From contig CM077833.1 in the NCBI GenBank assembly GCA_039720395.1, positions 18,351,133 to 18,415,132 of the forward strand: DNA of 64,000 bases. Reading direction: 5' to 3'. Of this stretch, positions 1 through 9,962 are shown one piece after another. Position numbers and translations under genes: made by a program. The DNA comes from Liquidambar formosana. Its lineage: Eukaryota; Streptophyta; Magnoliopsida; Saxifragales; Altingiaceae. The stretch's first letter is position 1. The number at the start of each line of letters is the position of its first letter. The notes below the pieces were generated by a model. It saw nothing but the letters and a program-made list of their open reading frames with translations. It did no database searches and was not told the origin of the DNA.

Positions 1-1572
1 CATTCATGCAGAGTGGTTTTTATGTAAAATTATCTCCGAATAGTTTTACTTAAGAAAGCTCGCCGTAAGGATGATTATTTCACATTCTTACATAAAATAC
101 TTATTTAAGGCATCATGTTAGATTTTATTTTCATGTTTTGAATCGTCATATGATATTTTCATCATGGTAATTCATATTTAGCATGTTTTTGATAGTTTTG
201 TGCATGTTAGGGTGTTTAGAGCATATAGGAGTATATTAGGTTTGTGTTTCTCTTTTGATTTTTGTTATTTGCATAAGTATTAGGTCATTATATGCATGTT
301 TAGTATTCTTTTCAGATTGAAATAAGGTCTTCTAATGATGATTTAAGCATGAATTTGGTTGGTTTGAGCTTGATAATTGCCCTATAGAATACATAAGGTG
401 ATTAATTGATGTTTTCTTGATGTTTCGGGATAATTTGCATATGGTAAGTAGTTCATAGTAATTTTGTTTTGATTTGTTCTCTTCTCCCTCCTTTGGGTTA
501 TTCGTTTTACTTTGGACTGTAATTCTTAAGTTTCCATGTTTTCTAAAACTCCTTTTTGAATAAGAGTTTTATCTCCTTTAGAACTCTAATTTCATTAAAA
601 TTCTGTTTTATCTAGAGTTCTATCTCTTTTAGAATTCTACTTTTTTCAAACTTCTTTTTCAATAAGAGTTCTATCTCTTTTTGAATTCTATCTTTTCTCA
701 AATTCTTTTTTTGGAAATTCTTGTTCTTTTTAAACTCTTCTTTTCTTTTAATGGAAACTTAGGGTTTATAGTTCATTGTAAAGGGAGTAACCCCTTCTCA
801 ATCGAACTACGTGGATTTTGATCCTTACATCTTTGCATGCAAGGTACGTAGGCGCTTATTTAATGTTCAAGTCCGCCCTAGGATACTAAGTATCCTAGGT
901 TCTCTTTTTTCTTTCTTTTTATTCATTTGTCCATCACATATTTGCTAGAGGAGTAGGATGGACCCATGCTTCATCATTTATTTATCACATATTTGTTAAA
1001 GGAGTAGGATGGACCCATGTTTACTCATGTATCCATCACATATTTGTTAGAGGAGTAGGATGGATCTGTTTCTTATTCTTTATCTCTTTACTGCTTTCCA
1101 TATCTCTCTTATTTGTTTATGGATGTTTACATGCTTTATGGATGTTTATATGCTTTATGGATGTTCATGGATGAATGTGAATGATTATGGATGATTCTTT
1201 ACATATGCATGGTGACTAATTAGGAAGTGATTGAAATAGCCTATATAAATTCAGAGACCCATTTTGGGGCGATGTGGGTGCCTATAGGATGTTTCCTAGA
1301 ACCTTCCCACATCTTAACGTAGTCTCCGAATCCTCTCTTGTTTTGTAAGACCTGCTTTTCCTTGATCGGAGTCATGTGGTTTGTTTTCAAAGGTTTCTTG
1401 TTAAAACTATTTTCAAGGTTTTCCTTTTTTCCTTAAAAAATGAGGTGGCGACTCCTTGTTTGATTGTTTTTGTGAACCTTTTAAAAACCAAATTTTTATT
1501 AATTTAAATCTCTACAAGTCTTTTTAAAAGAAGGGTTTTCCTTCCCCCTCGGATCGAAACCCGTGGTTCACA
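1..1572 (+). mobile_element. Long terminal repeat, 3' portion (LTR retrotransposon)
   Basis: The window starts inside this repeat. It belongs to the same family as the complete solo LTR at 10098-12815. Both contain, in the same order, a segment with AACTACGTGGA and GGTACGTAGG, a segment on 'accttcccacat', a GGTGGCGACTCC segment shortly before the end, and the terminal TTCACA. The end at 1572 is placed by that comparison. No coding sequence is visible. Because the left end is outside the window, it cannot be told whether this is another solo LTR or part of a full element; no clear primer-binding site follows at 1573. Confidence 0.75.
932..1066 (+). repeat. Tandem repeat inside the LTR, about three copies
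   Basis: About three copies of a 45-60 bp unit built on CACATATTTGYTARAGGAG followed by TAGGATGGAYC. A shorter tandem repeat of TTTATGGATGTT type follows at about 1120-1165. Both are internal to the LTR. Confidence 0.7.
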
Positions 1573-1835
1573 AGTGGTATATTTTGTGGCACTTCATAAC
1601 CATTTCAATGAAGTATACGTTGGGTAAGTTTTGCAAGTAATGTTGAGGAAATGAGCAATTGTTCCATAATTCAACCAACCATATTATGCACAAGTTATGC
1701 TTTACTTCAAGTTATGGAGCCCATTTGTTACATAATTCAACCAACCATATTATGCACAATATATGCATTGTATAAACATCAACCAAGTTAAAGGAAGATG
1801 GTAATTAGCTAGTGTTTTAGTGGACTATTGATTGA
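1573..1835. other. Non-coding spacer with a 28-bp direct repeat
   Basis: No gene is visible. An exact 28-bp direct repeat, beginning CATAATTCAACCAACC, occurs at 1665-1692 and again at 1731-1758. This may be the outer part of the element that carries the palindrome arrays. Confidence 0.6.
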
Positions 1836-2131
1836 TATTGTCGACTATAAAACATAGCTTAATAGTCATTTTTTGCTTCTCTTTGAATTAGTCAACTATA
1901 AGTATGTTACAGTCAATTATAAATGGGTAACATATATATCTGTACTTTTTGTTTGTTATAGTCGACTATAATTATGATATAGTCGACTACAAATGACTAT
2001 CACATACAAGTGTAGCTTTTGTTTGATATAGTAGATTATACGTTGATTATAGTAGACGATAACTGATTATCACATACACAATAAGTTTCTGTTTGTTATA
2101 GTAGATTATAACCTAATTATAGTTGACTATA
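1836..2131. repeat. Left array of near-palindromic TATAGTCGACTATA units
   Basis: Roughly nine copies of a 14-16 bp near-palindrome, consensus TTATAGTCGACTATAA, are spread over 300 bp, many in close pairs. Typical variants are AGTCAACTATAA, AGTCGACTACAA and AGTAGATTATA. A matching array lies at 4437-4752 on the other side of the dead gene at 2558-4100. The arrangement resembles subterminal transposase-binding repeats; that role is inferred. Confidence 0.75.
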
Positions 2132-2235
2132 AGGGCAATGTAGTGCATTTATACCTGTTCGTAGGTGTTTTGAAAATCACATTTAATTCTCGTTTCTTTC
2201 TCTAAAACTCAACCGTTGGCAACTGTTCCCCTTAA

Positions 2236-2545
2236 TATCTTCATAAAAACCCAAATCCATTCTATCTCACACTCTCTGTTTCTCGCTATCTCCATAAAAA
2301 CCCAAATCCTTTCTCGCTCAATCTCTCTCTCTCTCTCTCTCTATACAAACCCAAAATCCATTCTCTCGTATTCTCTTTCTCTCTCGCTATCTCCATAAAA
2401 ACCCAACTCCATTCTCGCTTAATCTCTCTCTATCTCCATAAAAACCCAAATTCATTCTCTCGCATTCTCTCTATATCGCTATCTCCATAAAAACCCAAAT
2501 CCATTATCGCTCACACACACTCTCTCTCTATCTGCATAAAACCCA
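2236..2545 (+). repeat. Pyrimidine-rich minisatellite in the leader of the dead transposon gene
   Basis: About six copies of ATCTCCATAAAAACCCAAAT followed by a CT-rich spacer of variable length (CATTCTCGCTCAATCTCTC type). It lies directly upstream of the ATG at 2558 and looks like an expanded 5' leader. The open frame here is an artefact of the repeat. Confidence 0.75.
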
Positions 2546-2557
2546 TTATTCTTAACT

Positions 2558-4100
2558 ATGACTCGACGAATTGAGAAGATCCTGGCGGCTTCCATGGCAG
2601 CCGCAAAGCGTGCCGTATCCTCTCTCAAATATAAGGACCTTCTACTACCTTCTCAACCCAAAGATGTGGATGCACAGGATCCTCCCGAAGATGAAGACGA
2701 AGAGGCACATGATCATCCCTAGCAGCAACTCAAATATGATGAGTAAGACAAAGAGGTTCATGTTCATGAACGAAGAACGAAGACCCACAAGAGCTTCTAT
2801 GAGAAAATGTGCATACGCTCCTTAACTACAACCAAAAATTCAAGAATAAATCCGTGATTCATAGCAAGGTAATAAATTTCCCTTTCTTGACTGTAAATAA
2901 TATTCCAATTCATGATCTTTTTCGTTATATTGGGTGGAAGTCATTCTTATCAGTCAAAAACAATTCTTACCCTCGACTTATACGTGTTTTTTATTCACAT
3001 TTTAAAAAGACATCTGATCATTTTGAGACATGGGTCAAAGGAAAGACTATTTTACTCGATCATACCATACTTGCCGAAATCTTCAACCTCCTACAATCTG
3101 GCACTATTTTGAAGTTTAGCACTCACTATCCAATTGTTCATAATGGATATAAATAACTTGAAGCCATCAAAAAAATCTGTGGCAATCAAAATATCACATT
3201 TGATGACCCTTTAAAGGCCATAGAACTTACATTGCCTGCCCGTATCATCCATAGTATAATTTCTTACAATATTTTTCCAAGAGTGGGTAATAGAAGCAAC
3301 GTTAGTTTCTATGAGATCTTTATCATTTGGTGTGTCCTAAATAGGCACAGATTTGACTTGGCTTACATCATTCTCAACATTCTCAACAATTGTGCCATAA
3401 AGAAATAAACCAGGGGTTCACTTCTTTATGGTATAGCCCTCACCACCATCTTCAATTTTTTTAACGTGCCACTGGACAATGAGATAGATTTCTACAAGCC
3501 CACAGAGAAAAATTCTTACTCAATTGCCACATTACATATGATGGGATTTGTAAAAAATGAAAATGATGAGTGGATCTGACGTAGACCAATGCATGCAGGA
3601 TATGTCCCAAGACCAGATGAGGTCCCAATTGAGCAGCACCTAGAGGGATAGGATGAGGGGCAACACCCAGAAGGACATGATGAGGGGCATGATTACATTC
3701 CCATTTTTTAGCCCTAATAGCCACATGAGGAGCCTGTAGCACCACCTCAGCCTGAAAGACATTCAACAGACTATTCTAAACACCGTTGATAGACTTTAAG
3801 TTTCAATGACTAAGAGTTTTGATGATGTTGGGAGGCGACTCTCTATTGTTAAGGATAGGCATATTTAGATGGAAAATAATTTAGACACCATTAAGCGTTA
3901 TAGAGACATCTTCACTAGCAAGGTGGACAGTCGTTTGGCCTAGACTGAGACCACCATTTGCACCGTACGAGCTTCACTATCTACTATAGAGCGATATACA
4001 AGACAGACTGCAGCTCCACCTCCACCACCTCTTCCTCCTCCTTCACCCCCAGAAGATCAGTCTGCTCTTATTCTTCCTGACCACATTGTTATTGATCCGT
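2558..4100 (+). pseudogene. Decayed plant transposon-type protein gene
   Basis: The frame opens at 2558 with MTRRIEKILAASMAAAKRA, a typical start of plant mobile-element proteins, then an acidic stretch (PPEDEDEEAHDH) and a stop. After frame changes it continues through IHDLFRYIGWKS, RLIRVFYSHF, WVKGKTILLDHTI and, further on, ISYNIFPRVGNRSNVSFYEI. This order (arm, VFYSHF core, VKGK segment, then a second conserved block) is what I know from the 'putative plant transposon protein' domain family, so I assign it there. At least five stops and several frame changes break it, and the 3' part encodes a proline-rich tail (PPPPPPLPPPSPP near 4015-4050). The molecular role of this family is not established. 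It sits between two palindrome arrays. Confidence 0.6.
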
Positions 4101-4436
4101 AGCTTTTTGTTGGATATATTTTTTGGGTGTTAAATGATGTGTCACAAAGTCTGTTCATGATTTCAGTTGTGTTTGGCTTATAGCACTTTTTGATGTACAT
4201 GTTTACAAATGATTAACATATTAGTGTACATAAAAACCTGTTAAATGAAATGAATGAATGACTATCTTTTATATATTTTTTACTTCATTGTTTATTGTAT
4301 TTCTAGATTTCATACAATGTACCTATGCATTAATCATATTAGTATGGTAACATCTTATTTGAAATGACCTAAGTTGCTATCACAGACTTAAACGACAATT
4401 TTAAATCAAAACATTCAGTATGGACATTTTCTGACT

Positions 4437-4752
4437 GATATAGTCTACTATAAGCATGTTATAGTCGACTATAACTGATCCCGTAATTGAAACCAACTTT
4501 CTGTTTGCTATAGTCAACTATAACATGCTTATAGTCGACTATAGTGAATGGTCAAACATCATTTCAACTCTCTGTCTGTTACAGTCGATTATAAGTAGGT
4601 TATAGTCGACTATAAATGATCTTGTAACTGAAACCAACTTTCTGTTTATTATAGTCGAGTACAAAAACTTATAGTCGACTATAGCAAATGGTGATACATA
4701 AATTCAACTCTCTGTCTGTTATAGTAAACTACTATCTATTCTAGTGAACTAT
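4437..4752. repeat. Right array of near-palindromic TATAGTCGACTATA units
   Basis: About ten copies of the same near-palindrome as at 1836-2131, again in pairs 20-30 bp apart (for example TATAGTCGACTATA at about 4462, 4528 and 4599). Pairs are separated by similar AACTTTCTGTTT or AACTCTCTGTCT spacers, so the array also has a 120-bp higher-order period. No gene is present from 4101 to 5220. Confidence 0.75.
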
Positions 4753-5221
4753 AATATGTGTGAAGTAAGCATAACGAATACTTGTTTGAATATGATTTTG
4801 AGCATTAAATGCATATTTAAAGGGCTCTTTCTCAATATTAAACCCTTCCAACTGTTGCCAAGGTTAGAAATGCTTATGGGGATTGTAATTATTCATAAAA
4901 AACATTCAAAATAAATATTGCAAATTGGTACATTTCCCATTAATTTAGATCAATATCACAAAAAGAGGGTCTTACACAACAAAAATTGCCCATATACATG
5001 ACATCCAACATCCACCCTAACACAACAAAAAAAAAAAAAAAAAAAGCCCACATATAGGACATCCTACAAACACCCTAACATTCCAACTTTTATGACAAGC
5101 AAAGCATACCCCCATTCATAGTTTTGGGTTTACTATATACAATAACCAAACAAATCAAGATCACCCCAATGGTAATCAACCATGAGACTATGATGCATCC
5201 CTAAAATAGTTTCTCCCTTCC

Positions 5222-5407
5222 ACAGTATATATTCAGCTTTCTCAACAGCTTCGGTATAATTTGCCTAGCATGCGGACACAATGGTGGATCAAACCATCCA
5301 AAATACCTATAACCATTCGAAGAGTAGTTTGGACAACCAAAGAACCTACGACCAGGATTATGATCAGTTCATGAAGCTGAAAGCTTTGCCATTCTTCCAT
5401 AGTAGCA
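5222..5407 (-). pseudogene. GRF-type zinc-finger relic
   Basis: Read on the minus strand, this segment gives CYYGRMAKLSAS, a stop, then TDHNPGRRFFGCPNYS and YRYFGWFDPPLCPHARQIIP. NPGRRFFGCPNY followed by YFGWFDPPLC is the hallmark of plant GRF zinc fingers. The usual second Cys of the CxC start is Tyr here. One in-frame stop and a frameshift next to the first Cys (upstream RCSRGYPM is in another frame) make it dead. GRF fingers commonly occur in plant transposon-linked proteins, which fits the setting. The longest open frame over this stretch is in a different phase and is not meaningful. Confidence 0.75.
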
Positions 5408-5430
5408 TTGGGTAGCCTCTTGAGCATCTA

Positions 5431-5895
5431 TTTAAAATAAAAATGGTGAAGAAAATTAGAAAAAGCCTCCAGGGTTTTGTACGATCAACAACCTACCATT
5501 TTAAGTGTCGATTTGGGAGCTGAATCACGTTACAATAGTGCTGGATATGATGTCGTAATTGGAAGATTTGGGGTTCATTCGAGAGAGATTATGAAGAAGG
5601 AAGAAGGAATTAGGGGTTTATTTCTGTAAAAAAAGCCCTCAAAAAGCTGGAAGAGGATCACGTCTACCTCATGTGATCTCTAATTGGGCGGGAAGCACAC
5701 GTGGGCCACATAAGCTCCACGTAAGCCTCACATGCGTAGCATATGCCATTTCCGTTAAAAACCTTAACGGACGTCAAGCCCTGGACCACATTGCAACAAG
5801 AAGTTATAAGTTGTCAGTAAATTGAGACAATTCTAAGTTTGTGGACTAAATTGAAACTACCCTAAAAGTTGAAGGTATTAAAAAGCAATTGACCC
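5431..5895. other. Non-coding, transposon-terminus-like sequence
   Basis: No coding sequence. The last 120 bases, read on the minus strand, begin GGGTCAATTGCTTTTTAAT and run through 'tttcaatttagtccac', which looks like the end of a plant TIR transposon. I could not find the partner end in the window, so the element the GRF relic belonged to is undefined. Confidence 0.4.
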
Positions 5896-5904
5896 AAATT
5901 TTTA

Positions 5905-6055
5905 AGGTAAAATGAAAAAACCCCTTCCTATTATTACCAATTTTTCACTTTATCCCATATATTAAAAAAATCCATAAAAAAACCCCATATTGTCTAGGGT
6001 TGACAAATAACCCCCTTTGTTCACATGCCGTTAAGGAATTTAACAAAATAACATC
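5905..6055 (+). repeat. Left terminal inverted repeat
   Basis: Pairs with 13800-13941. After it, 6056-6400 holds a CT-rich tract and unassigned sequence between the TIR and the first recognisable gypsy codons. Confidence 0.65.
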
Positions 6056-6108
6056 ATGTGATGTTAATTGATTTTTACGACAAAAATGCCCTTTCTTCTT
6101 TTTTCTTC

Positions 6109-6142
<34 letters not shown>

Positions 6143-6409
6143 TCTTTCTATGTTAACTTTCTCTCCCTCCCTGTACTCTCTTCATCTTCGCCGGCGACTC
6201 CGTTAATACCCTTTTAGATCCACTATTACTGTTTGCACTCATCCTCGTTTGAGTTGGGCATGGACGGAGAAAGTTATGGGTTAACGTTGTGAAGGATCAT
6301 CACTTTGCAGCCCATGGGTTTTGGGCATTAGAGCTATTACAATTGGCGTCGAAAATGAGGAAGGAAAAGACGCTGGTGCATGAGCACCCCGTCCAAGGCC
6401 ATCTCCAAA

Positions 6410-9400
6410 GATTCCTTGCCCCCTATATGGAAAATCACTCCAGCTCAGATGGATGAACGATGATCAAGGGGACTATGCTACCACTGTGATGAGAAATATG
6501 TGCGGGGCCACATTTGTAAGAAGCAACAGCTATATCTATTGGTGGGAGAAGATATGGAAGAAGAAATAAAGATAATAGGGGAAAAGGAAGGTACGGTTAC
6601 AGAACAACAACAGGAAGAACCTCTTATATCAGTTCATGCCTTAGCCGAATCTGTTTTGCATCAATCTATGAGGGTCCGAAGGTTCATTAAGAACAGACCA
6701 CTGACCATTTTGATTGACTCAAGGAGTACACACAATTTCCTCGACCCAAGTGTGGCTAAACGAACTGATTGTTTGATTCATCAGACTAACCCACTATTGG
6801 TCACTGTAGCAGATGGTTCAAAAATCAAAACACGGCTATGTGTCGATAATTGGAATGGGTCATGCAAGGAATACCCTTTAAGGTTGACTTTCGCCTCTTA
6901 TCGTTGGGAGGTTGTGATATGGTTATGGGATTTTAAAAACTTACGAATGGAGTTCCATTCGAATGACAAAAAACACGTCCTATGTGGGGCTATTGCAGGG
7001 GAAATCAAAGTCTTGGAAGCAAGCCGTATGCAAAAGGCCTTGGCTAAGACAACCCAGGCAATTCTTGCTCAACTATTTATTGCACAAGGGGAGACTAGTG
7101 AGGTAACTATTGACCCAACTGTTATGAGTTTACTAAATAACTACTCTGATGTATTCTCAGAACCTGTGGGATTTTCTCCTCAACGAACTCATAACCATCA
7201 TATAACTCTCAAACCAGGTAGTATTCCAGCTATTCTTAGGCCATACTGGTATCCTTATATTCAGAAAAATGAAATAGAGCGCACGGTGAAGGAATTGCTC
7301 GTTGCTTGTACAATTAGGCCAAGTGTTAGCCCTTTTTCTACACTTATTTTGTTGGTGAGGAAAAAAGACAACTCCTGGCGCATGTATGTTGACTACCGTG
7401 CCCTCAATCGTGACATAATTAAGGATAAGTTCCCAATTCCCGTCATTGATGAATTGCTTGATGAATTACATGGAGCCAAGTTCTTTTCAAAACTGGATCT
7501 AAGGTTTGGCTAACACCAGATCCGAGTTCACCCAAGCGATGTACATAAGATGGCATTTCGAACCCATGATGGTCACTATGAGTTTCTAGTTATGCCCTTT
7601 GGGCTAACTAATGCACTAGCTACATTCTAGTCTCTTATGAATGAGGTATTCAAACCTTACCTTCGTCAATTCATCTTAGTATTCTTTGATGATATTCTTG
7701 TTTACAGTCATAGTTGGGAGGATCATTTGACACCATTACCTTGAATATTTTAAGAACAAATAAGCTATATGTTAAAAAATCTAAGTGTAGCTTTGGTAAG
7801 GAACAAGTTGAATATCTAAGCCATTTGATTTCCAATGAAGGTGTAGCAATTGACCCAAGCAAGGTGGAGAGCATAGTCAAGTGGCCCAAGCCAACAACCC
7901 TTAAGGTACTTAGAGGCTTTTAGGGCCTTACTGGCTATTACTGTCGTTTCGTGCACAACTATGGAAAGATCTGTCAATCGTTAACTACCATGCTTAAGAA
8001 AGATAATTTTGTGCGGACTTTAGAAGTTGAGCTTGCCTTCACAAAACTCAAGGAGACTATGACAACCACGCCCGTGCTAGCTATGCCGAACTTTGATAAG
8101 GAGTTCATTGTAGAGTGTGACGCTTCAGGATGTGGTCTTGGAGCAGTTTTGATACAAGATGGGCGACCTGTGGCCTTTGCTAGGAAGGCTTTATCTACTA
8201 GGAGCCTTGGCTACTCAACTTACGATAAAGAAATGCTAGCAGTAGTATTCGCTGTAATCAAATGGCGAATATACCTAATTGGGTGACATTTTAAAATTAA
8301 GATAGATCACCTCAATCTCAAGTACTTGCTGGCACAACGCATCACCACTCCATTGCAACATAAATAGCTAACTAAGCTACTGGGGTATGATTTTGATTTT
8401 ATTTACCGTAATGGCAAGGAAAATATTTTAACTGATGCACTATCAAGGCAACATGAAAGTACAGGCCATGTACTATCCATGTTGATAGCTATATTAATGC
8501 CCATTTTTTACTGGATAGAAGATATTCGAAGTGAGTAGGATAATGATGATGAATTGCAACAACTAATTAAAGATCTAAAAGACGACCCCACAACCCACCC
8601 GGGTTATTCATGGACACAAGACCAATTGCGGTTCCAAGGGCGATTGGTAGTAGGCCAAAAAGCAGACTTGCGAACTCGTATCCTATAGACTGCCCACGAT
8701 AGTCCCTTAGGGGGCCATTTAGGAGTGCACAAGACTGTGAGCCGAATTAAACAAACCTTTTATTGGACAAGGCTCAAAACTGATGTGAAGGCCTATATTG
8801 CCGAATGCGATATGTGCTAAAGGAATAAATAAAAAAATGTAGCATCCCCAGGGTTGTTATAGCCACTGCCAATTCCCACACGAATTTGGAGTGGCATTTC
8901 TATGGACTTTGTTGAAAGGCTACCACGATCGAATGGTAAGGATGTAATCTTGGTGGTGGTGGATAGGTTGAGCAAGTATACCTATTTTATGGCCCTTAGC
9001 CATCCCTATACAGCAATGGAGGTAGCTCAAGTCTTCCTTAATCAAGTCTTTAAACTTCATTGAATGCCTTCTACAATTGTTAGTGATCGAGATCCTATCT
9101 TTACAAGTTTGTTTTGGGAAGGCCTCTTTACACTTCAAGGCAGCAAACTTACCATGATCTCAGGATACCATTCCCAAATCGACGGCCAAACTGAAGTAGT
9201 AAACTGATGCTTGGAGAACTATTTATGTTGTATGACTGGTGACCATCCTATTCAGTGGGCTAAGTGGCTTCTATTAATAGAGTGGTGGTACAATACGACA
9301 TTCCATTCTTCAACTAAGATCACCCCTTATGAGGCGGTATATGGCTAAACTCCTTTTTCACATAATTCCTATGTCCCTAGTGATTCCACTGTGGAAGCTA

Positions 9401-9936
9401 TTGACTGAAGTCTCAGAGACCGAGAAGCCATGATTCGCTTGTTGCGAGAAAATCTAACCCAAGCACAAGCTCGTATGAAACAATATGCTGATAAACACCG
9501 TTCTGAAAGAGAGTTCCAGGAAGGTGACATGGTGTTCTTGAGGCTCCAACCTTTTCGTCAAACCTCCATTGCCACACGAAAAAATCAGAGGCTTGCTCCA
9601 CGCTTCTTTAGACCCTTCAAGGTCCTGCAACGGATTGGTAAGGTGGCTTATAAACTGGACTTACCAACCTATTCTCAAATCCATCCTGTTTTCTATGTGT
9701 CCTGTTTGAAAAAGAAAATAGGAACAAGGGTCACTACACAACCAGTATTACCACCAATAGGTACTGACGGACGAATCTGGCTAGAGCCAATTGCTATTCT
9801 GGATTGACAAGTAATAAAAAGGGGTAATCAGGCAGTGACACGAGTGCTGATGCAATGGTTTAACTCGTTTCTAGAAGATGTGACCTGGGAGGAGTGGAAT
9901 TCATTAGAGGAAAAGTTTCCCAACTTTCGACCTTGA
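6410..9936 (+). pseudogene. Ty3/gypsy chromovirus polyprotein remnant
   Basis: Domains appear in canonical order. The end of gag has a CCHC knuckle (CYHCDEKYVRGHIC, about 6469-6510). The retropepsin has LIDSRSTHNFLD, with the active-site D-S/T-G changed to DSR. Reverse transcriptase follows (about 7200-7700, with [10 protein letters not shown]), then RNase H (ECDASGCGLGAVL, TYDKEMLA, DALSRQ). Integrase has the zinc region, [15 protein letters not shown] and GQTEVVN, and the end is a chromodomain (VLMQWFNS then EDVTWEEW) stopping at 9936. Stops interrupt every domain and there are frame changes near 7514 and 7714. The 5' LTR, primer site and most of gag are gone. Many stops look like CAA/CAG/CGA changed to TAA/TAG/TGA, as expected from deamination of methylated cytosine. 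The chromodomain places it among chromoviruses. Confidence 0.9.
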
Positions 9937-9962
9937 GGGCAAGGTCAATTTGAAGAGGGGGG

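Noticed and set aside
1573..1620. A primer-binding site after the first LTR, which would make it a 5' LTR
   Set aside because: The sequence after TTCACA does not clearly match the 3' end of a common primer tRNA, so the LTR's status stays open.
2236..2545. Regularly repeated ATCTCCATAAAAACCC units that could suggest a CRISPR-like array
   Set aside because: Spacers are CT-rich variants of each other, unit length varies, and the setting is a plant transposon leader; it is a minisatellite.
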